A DNA stretch of 12,002 nt from CAZNVB01 sp964576265 (GTDB lineage Bacteria > Acidobacteriota > Aminicenantia > Aminicenantales > UBA8522): positions 1-12,002 of the forward strand of contig CAZNVB010000127.1 in NCBI GenBank assembly GCA_964576265.1, read 5' to 3'. A model generated the notes under the pieces. That model had not been told where the DNA came from and ran no database searches. It saw only the letters and a list, made by a program, of their open reading frames with translations. Positions 7,863-12,002 of the stretch are shown here, piece after piece (position 1 is the first letter of the stretch; the number at the start of each line of letters is the position of its first letter). The translations under genes were made by a program, and so were the position numbers.

Positions 7863-9623
7863 TTAAGGCCAAGGAGCAAATTCCAGGGCCTCGATGAAAC
7901 GTTCCTGGAATTGCGGCTCCGAAGCCAGAGAGACATAGCGAGCCGCCTGGACCATCTTTTCGGCACTTTCCCGCTCTCTTGCCGAAAGCAGCATTTGCCG
8001 GGCGCCGGCGAGCGAGGCATTGCCGATAAAATTGAGGCGGCCCTTATCGATCCTGGGCAGAAGCCCGATATCCATGCTGTTCTCGATATTCAGATAATTC
8101 CCGAACGCTCCGGCAATATAAATGCCATCCAGATCCTCGACGGAAAGGCGATTTTGTTCGAGCAGGATTCGGATGCCGGTCTTGATGGCGGCACAGGCGA
8201 GCTGCATCTGCCGGACATCCTCCTGAGTGAGGACGATGTTTTCCCGAATTCGAATTTGCCTGGCCGGATTCCGGACGATTCCGCTCCGGCTGATCTCTCC
8301 TCTGGCCAGAAAAACAGCGATGGCGTCGATCAGCCCGGTTCCGCAGATTCCCCGGGGTGTCGAGTCTCCAAGCGTCTCGATTCTGATCTCCCCTTCGTCT
8401 CTGATCTTAAAGATCGCTCCGGGCAGAGCGGGCAGGCCGCAACTGATGTTCATTCCTTCAAAAGCCGGTCCGGCCGCCGTCGAGGAGGTGACGATCCGGC
8501 CGCCGGCTCGGAGGACAATCTCGCCGTTTGTTCCCAGGTCAAGAAAGAGGAATCGGCCCCGCTTCCGGGCAAGCCGAGAGGCGAGAAGGCCAGCCGCAAT
8601 GTCACCGCCGACAAAACTCATGATATTCGGCGAAAAATAAATTTTTGCCTGAGGATGGATGTTCAGGCCGAGGTCTGAACCATGGAGTTCTGGAAGCCGC
8701 GAAAAAACAGCCTCATAGGGAGCCCTGGCCAAGCTTCGGACGGGAATTTCGAGAAGCAGATGGGTCATCACCGTATTGCCAGCGATGACCGCCTCGTAAA
8801 CGGATTCCCGATCGATCCTGCTCCTCGCCAGAAGACGGCCAATCATTGAATTCAGCGTCTCCAGGACGAGGGACTGCAATTCGGCGGCATGTTCAGAGTT
8901 CTCATAACAATAGCTGATTCGAGAAACAACATCCGCCCCTCGCTTGACCTGCTGATTGATCGCCGCTTCCATATCCAAGGTCTTTCCGGAATCAAGGTCG
9001 ACCAATTCCATGACCAGGGTCGTCGTCCCGACATCGATGGCCAGGCCGAAGCTTCGACCGACCGTATATCCAGGCTCAAGAGCGAGAATTTCCCTTTCCC
9101 GGTGAACGACAGCCGTCACCTTGGAATCCCCTTTCGCCATCGCCTCCTCCAGCTTTCTCAGCACGGCCGGCTGGATGCCAAGTCGGACACCGCCCAGACC
9201 GTCCAGCAGAATCTCGAGCAAAGATTCGGGGGTCCGAATATCAGGCCGTCGGAGCTCAAGATAGTACTTGCGAATGGCCGGATCCGGCCGGATGAACGAG
9301 CGCATGATCGAAGGAAGGATGGGGATTTCCTGGACAGTAAAAGCGCTCGGGACGCGGACTTCCAAGTCGCTTGCGACTTCATACTGACAGGACAAACGGT
9401 AGTTCGGCGAAAGGCCTTTCGCAACAAGCCAGGATCGCTCCTTCTCCCCGAGCGGAGGAAGTTTCCCGCGCTTGATCTCGACGAAACACTTCCCGCAAAG
9501 CCCGCGTTTATTGCAGTACAGGCTGATCGGAACTCCGGCCTGCCGAAGGACATCCGAGAGAACTTGCTTTTTCCGCACCGCGACCGTCCTGCCGTGGGAA
9601 AGAATTTTTACCGTCCAGGTCAT
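7863..9623 (-). CDS. Reductive activase of corrinoid enzymes (RACE; 2Fe-2S plus ASKHA/DUF4445)
   Basis: A 586-residue ATP-dependent activator that would reduce inactive Co(II) corrinoid protein to Co(I). Residues 1-95 are a plant-type [2Fe-2S] ferredoxin domain with Cys37, Cys43, Cys46 and Cys79. Residues 95-185 are a linker of the RACE type. From about 190 onward is the ASKHA ATPase-like domain: DVGTTT (197-202), GNTVMTHL (282-289), FVGGDIAAG (337-345), DLGTNGE (362-368), then CGTGLIDA and AGAFGNYL further on. There is no additional C-terminal 4Fe-4S cluster as in methanogen RamA, which fits bacterial RACE proteins. It is the first gene of the operon with the corrinoid protein and the MttB-like methyltransferase, its likely client pair. 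The ribosome site is weak (GGTGG four bases before the ATG), in contrast to the downstream genes. Confidence 0.94.
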   Translation of the reverse strand: MTWTVKILSHGRTVAVRKKQVLSDVLRQAGVPISLYCNKRGLCGKCFVEIKRGKLPPLGEKERSWLVAKGLSPNYRLSCQYEVASDLEVRVPSAFTVQEIPILPSIMRSFIRPDPAIRKYYLELRRPDIRTPESLLEILLDGLGGVRLGIQPAVLRKLEEAMAKGDSKVTAVVHREREILALEPGYTVGRSFGLAIDVGTTTLVMELVDLDSGKTLDMEAAINQQVKRGADVVSRISYCYENSEHAAELQSLVLETLNSMIGRLLARSRIDRESVYEAVIAGNTVMTHLLLEIPVRSLARAPYEAVFSRLPELHGSDLGLNIHPQAKIYFSPNIMSFVGGDIAAGLLASRLARKRGRFLFLDLGTNGEIVLRAGGRIVTSSTAAGPAFEGMNISCGLPALPGAIFKIRDEGEIRIETLGDSTPRGICGTGLIDAIAVFLARGEISRSGIVRNPARQIRIRENIVLTQEDVRQMQLACAAIKTGIRILLEQNRLSVEDLDGIYIAGAFGNYLNIENSMDIGLLPRIDKGRLNFIGNASLAGARQMLLSARERESAEKMVQAARYVSLASEPQFQERFIEALEFAPWP

Positions 9624-9646
9624 AGCGCCACCAGAATCTTCCTTAG

Positions 9647-9673
9647 GTTATATTTTCCGGCCGGTTTTAGCAA
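9647..9673 (-). promoter_or_regulatory. Putative promoter of the corrinoid methyltransferase operon
   Basis: The minus strand carries TTGCTA (9668-9673) and, after a short 15-base spacer, TATAAC (9647-9652), about 23 bases before the activase ATG. The spacer contains the 8-base palindrome CCGGCCGG (9657-9664), a possible operator. The leader would be very short, and I see no cobalamin riboswitch. Spacing below the optimum makes this tentative. Confidence 0.3.
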
Positions 9674-9739
9674 GAACGATGAGCCGGCATCACGAAAATG
9701 AACGTGTCAAGAGAGACGGCTGCGGGAAAGGGAAACGCT

Positions 9740-9769
9740 TTGACAGAGGGAGAGAATTTGTGTTAGCTT
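9740..9769 (+). promoter_or_regulatory. Putative sigma-70 promoter for the zinc-ribbon gene
   Basis: A perfect TTGACA -35 box (9740-9745) is followed after 18 bases by TAGCTT (9764-9769), which has an extended TG two bases upstream (9761-9762). The start point would be some 50 bases before the ATG at 9827. A short palindrome, TTGAA-T-TTCAA (9791-9801), lies in the leader. Confidence 0.45.
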
Positions 9770-9826
9770 CCTTCCTATCGGAAGTCATTCTTGAATTTCA
9801 ATTATAGGGAATAAGAAGGAGGATCC

Positions 9827-10339
9827 ATGGCGCTCGTCAATTGCCCTGAATGCGGCGGCCGGGTGAGCGATCAAGCGGCCGCCTGTCCGGGATGCGGCCG
9901 TCCTATCTTGGCGCCGGCCGGAGCTCGTCCCGGGGCCGTCTATCCTGCTTTTTTCGGCTATGAATACAAATCAAAAATGACGCTTCTCGGGATGCCCCTC
10001 GTTCACATCGCCCAAGGGCTGACGCCTGAAGGCCGATTGAGGGTAGCCAAAGGATTCATCGCCATCGGGAATGTCGCCATCGGAGTCGTCGCCATCGGCG
10101 GCCTGGCGCTCGGAATCCTGACCCTGGCGGGAATCGGAATCGGGGTCATTTCCTTTGCCGGCCTGGCTGTCGGGCTTTTCGCCGCCGCCGGCGGAATGGC
10201 CATCGGTTATATCGCCATCGGCGGGCTGGCCATCGGGATTTATTCGATCGGCGGCTTGGCCTTCGGGCCTCACACGATCTATAACGATCCCGCTTTTCTC
10301 GAAATCCTCAAATCCCTGTTTCGCCCCGCCAAGCTTTAA
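9827..10339 (+). CDS. Zinc-ribbon protein with hydrophobic glycine-pentad repeat domain
   Basis: A 170-residue protein of unknown function. Residues 6-24 form a zinc ribbon with two CPxCG knuckles (Cys6, Cys9, Cys20, Cys23). Residues 44-76 contain FGYEYKSKMTLLG and MPLVHIA, a motif region that recurs in uncharacterised bacterial proteins with similar C-termini. Residues 77-147 are an uninterrupted array in which Gly (sometimes Ala) falls every fifth position in an [AV]-[IL]-G-x-[VL] pattern, with a one-residue slip near 121-123. The array could be a beta-solenoid or a membrane-embedded sheet or helix bundle; the absence of charges between residues 76 and 147 favours membrane association or a tightly packed core. 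The C-terminal 20 residues are polar. AAGGAGG (9816-9822) stands four bases before the ATG. The neighbouring exported transglutaminase-like gene begins 19 bases downstream, so the two may be cotranscribed. Confidence 0.8.
   Translation: MALVNCPECGGRVSDQAAACPGCGRPILAPAGARPGAVYPAFFGYEYKSKMTLLGMPLVHIAQGLTPEGRLRVAKGFIAIGNVAIGVVAIGGLALGILTLAGIGIGVISFAGLAVGLFAAAGGMAIGYIAIGGLAIGIYSIGGLAFGPHTIYNDPAFLEILKSLFRPAKL
10055..10267 (+). repeat. In-gene tandem array of 15-base (pentapeptide) units
   Basis: About fourteen five-codon units, recognisable at the DNA level by repeated GCCATCGG cores, encode the glycine-pentad domain of the zinc-ribbon protein. Units are diverged, not identical, and there is one slip of a codon midway. 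This suggests old expansion by internal duplication kept by selection. Confidence 0.7.
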
Positions 10340-10358
10340 AGACGGTGGCGGCCGCCCG

Positions 10359-12002
10359 ATGCGATGGCCTGACCGACAAGAACGTATGTTCCCGGCTGCG
10401 CTCGCCGCAGCCCTGATTTCTCTCCTTTTTTTATCAGCCCCCAAGCTCGATCGCCAACAGCCGAACCTTTCCGCACCGGCCAATCACGGCGAGCGCTGGT
10501 ATATCATCAAGATGGCTGAATCTCCGGTCGGCTACCTCCATGAGATAAGTCAACGCCGCCCGGAAGGCCTCTCTTCGAATCGAGAAGAAACGTGGCGGAC
10601 CGACTCCGAGCTGCATCTCGTCCTCAACCGCATGGGCAGTCGCGTTGAGATCCGCTTTTCCTCATCAACCGAAGAATCCGTCGATGGATGGCTGCGCCGC
10701 ACAAGCTATGAAATGCAGGCTTCGAGCCAGGCGATCAAGTCGGAGGCCTTCGTTGGGGAAGGCGCGATCGTACTCAAAAGCGAAGCCGGCGGACAAGCCT
10801 ACACCTCCAGACTTCCTTATAAGGGCCAACTCCTCGGTCCTGAAGGGATCCGGCGCTTCTCGGCGGCCGGACTCAAGAAGCCAGGCGACAGAGTAATCCT
10901 GCAGACATTCGTGGCCGAGGCCTCGGCCGTCAGCCACCTCATCAGGACCATGCTCGGGACCGAAAGACTGACTATCTCCGGAGGTGAACTCGAAACGCTA
11001 AAAATCGAAGAATCCCTTGAAGGAATGCCCGTGAAGCGGACCCTCTGGCTGGATAAAGAAGGTTACCCAATCAAACAAGAAGAGCCCGGGCCGTTCGGGA
11101 CAATGACGGTCTGGAGCGCGGATCAAGCCGTAGCTTTGGCCGCTGTCTCGGGCGCCGGATTGCCCCGGGAAATGTCCGCGAGCTCCATCGTTCGGACAAA
11201 TATCCGCCTGCCGCGGGCTTACCCGATCGAGCGTCTCCGCTTGCGCCTCATCCACAAGAATCCGGCTCTGGGCTGGCCCGATTTCAGGGCTCCAAATCAG
11301 ATGACGCTTGATCAAAGCGACCGCGAACTCGTCCTTGAAATCCGGCGTTTGAGGCCTCCCGCTGGCCTGGGGTTTCCGGCGGCAATCTCAGCCGAAAACC
11401 GGGAATATCTCGCGCCTAACGCCTATATCCAGTCCGATGACCCGGAGATCCGTGAATGGGCTGCGAATTTGATCAAGGGAGAGAAGGATCTCTTTTCAGC
11501 CGCATTGACCCTCCGCAGATGGGTGACCGAGGAGATGAGCCTTGACCTGGGCATCGTCTTCGCCCCTTCAAGCGAAATCCTCCGCCATCGCCGGGGAACA
11601 TGCCTCGGCTATGCGACCTTGCTCGCCGCCCTCGCCCGGGCCGCCGGGATTCCTTCCCGCGTCGTCATGGGCTACGTCTATGCCATGGGCATGTTCGGAG
11701 GTCACGCCTGGACGGAAGTCCTCGCCGGAAAAGAATGGATCCCCCTGGATGCGGCGATAGTCAACGAAGGGACGGCCGACGCCGCACGCTTTTATTTGAT
11801 CGCCACCTCGCTCGCCGGTGGTCCCGGAGAATTGAGCTTTGCCGCTGGCCAGCAGGTTTTCGGCCAAATCGAAATTCGCATTCTCGAGTACGAGACATTC
11901 GGGAAAAAAGTCATCGTTCCGGAGGGGGCAAAAGCTTTTAGCATAGAGGAGAGTGTCTACGAAAACCCCTGGCTCGAGATGAGCTTCCGAATTCCTCAAG
12001 AC
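10359..12002 (+). CDS. Exported transglutaminase-like protein, C-terminus cut by window edge
   Basis: An open frame of 548 codons without a stop, running off the right edge. The N-terminus (MRWPDRQER, then a hydrophobic run to about residue 28) is a signal peptide, so the protein should be periplasmic or secreted. Residues 45-370 form a mostly beta-strand region that I cannot name. From about 385 a transglutaminase-like (papain-fold) core follows, with Cys415 in RRGTCLGYA, His449 in GGHAWTEV and Asp464 in PLDAA. This is the intact Cys-His-Asp triad at normal spacing. Such proteins act as cysteine peptidases, transamidases or amidases; which one is unknown here. The start is uncertain: ATG 10359 gives a basic n-region, while ATG 10386 would begin MFPAALAAAL. 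Neither has a strong ribosome site (only a weak GGTGG at 10344-10348). It lies 19 bases after the zinc-ribbon gene on the same strand. Confidence 0.85.
   Translation, partial: MRWPDRQERMFPAALAAALISLLFLSAPKLDRQQPNLSAPANHGERWYIIKMAESPVGYLHEISQRRPEGLSSNREETWRTDSELHLVLNRMGSRVEIRFSSSTEESVDGWLRRTSYEMQASSQAIKSEAFVGEGAIVLKSEAGGQAYTSRLPYKGQLLGPEGIRRFSAAGLKKPGDRVILQTFVAEASAVSHLIRTMLGTERLTISGGELETLKIEESLEGMPVKRTLWLDKEGYPIKQEEPGPFGTMTVWSADQAVALAAVSGAGLPREMSASSIVRTNIRLPRAYPIERLRLRLIHKNPALGWPDFRAPNQMTLDQSDRELVLEIRRLRPPAGLGFPAAISAENREYLAPNAYIQSDDPEIREWAANLIKGEKDLFSAALTLRRWVTEEMSLDLGIVFAPSSEILRHRRGTCLGYATLLAALARAAGIPSRVVMGYVYAMGMFGGHAWTEVLAGKEWIPLDAAIVNEGTADAARFYLIATSLAGGPGELSFAAGQQVFGQIEIRILEYETFGKKVIVPEGAKAFSIEESVYENPWLEMSFRIPQD

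Noticed and set aside
9660..9700. Possible hairpin or terminator from GCCGG...CCGGC in the intergenic region
   Set aside because: The stem is only five base pairs with a loop of about 19 bases and no T-run; it is better explained as promoter-proximal GC-rich sequence.
9624..9826. Searched for a cobalamin riboswitch ahead of the corrinoid operon
   Set aside because: The likely leader is about 20 bases, far too short, and no B12-box-like sequence was recognised in the 203-base gap.

Overview
The window looks like ordinary chromosomal DNA from a moderately GC-rich bacterium with strong AGGAGG-type ribosome binding sites. Two gene types point to an anaerobic Acidobacteriota-like lineage, perhaps Aminicenantes: large secreted Asp-box propeller proteins and a corrinoid methyltransferase module. 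That placement is inferred from gene content only. I see no mobile element, RNA gene or CRISPR array. The largest non-coding gap is 203 bases.

Left part (1-2374, minus strand): two M14-type carboxypeptidase-like exported proteins lie head to tail, 13 bases apart. The downstream one runs off the left edge and keeps the zinc motif HxxE. The upstream one keeps the M14 framework, but every position expected to bind zinc or act as catalytic acid/base is changed, including an apparent swap of HxxE to ExxH. A 143-base divergent promoter region separates this pair from a 1043-residue secreted protein with eleven Asp-box (BNR) repeats (2518-5649, plus strand), suggesting co-expression of extracytoplasmic proteins.

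Middle (5660-9623, minus strand): a compact three-gene operon transcribed in the order reductive activase of corrinoid enzymes, corrinoid (B12-binding) protein, MttB-superfamily methyltransferase without pyrrolysine. Together these would demethylate a methylated amine or betaine: the MttB-like enzyme moves the methyl group to Co(I) of the corrinoid protein, and the activase rescues that cobalt when it is oxidised to Co(II). The second methyltransferase (to tetrahydrofolate or a thiol) and a substrate transporter are not in the window.

Right part (9827-12002, plus strand): a small protein with an N-terminal zinc ribbon, then a hydrophobic array with glycine at about every fifth residue, is followed 19 bases later by an exported transglutaminase-like protein with an intact Cys-His-Asp triad. 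The latter is open at the right edge and its start is uncertain.

The points most worth a second look are the rewired M14 active site, the glycine-pentad zinc-ribbon protein, and the methyltransferase operon with its unknown substrate.
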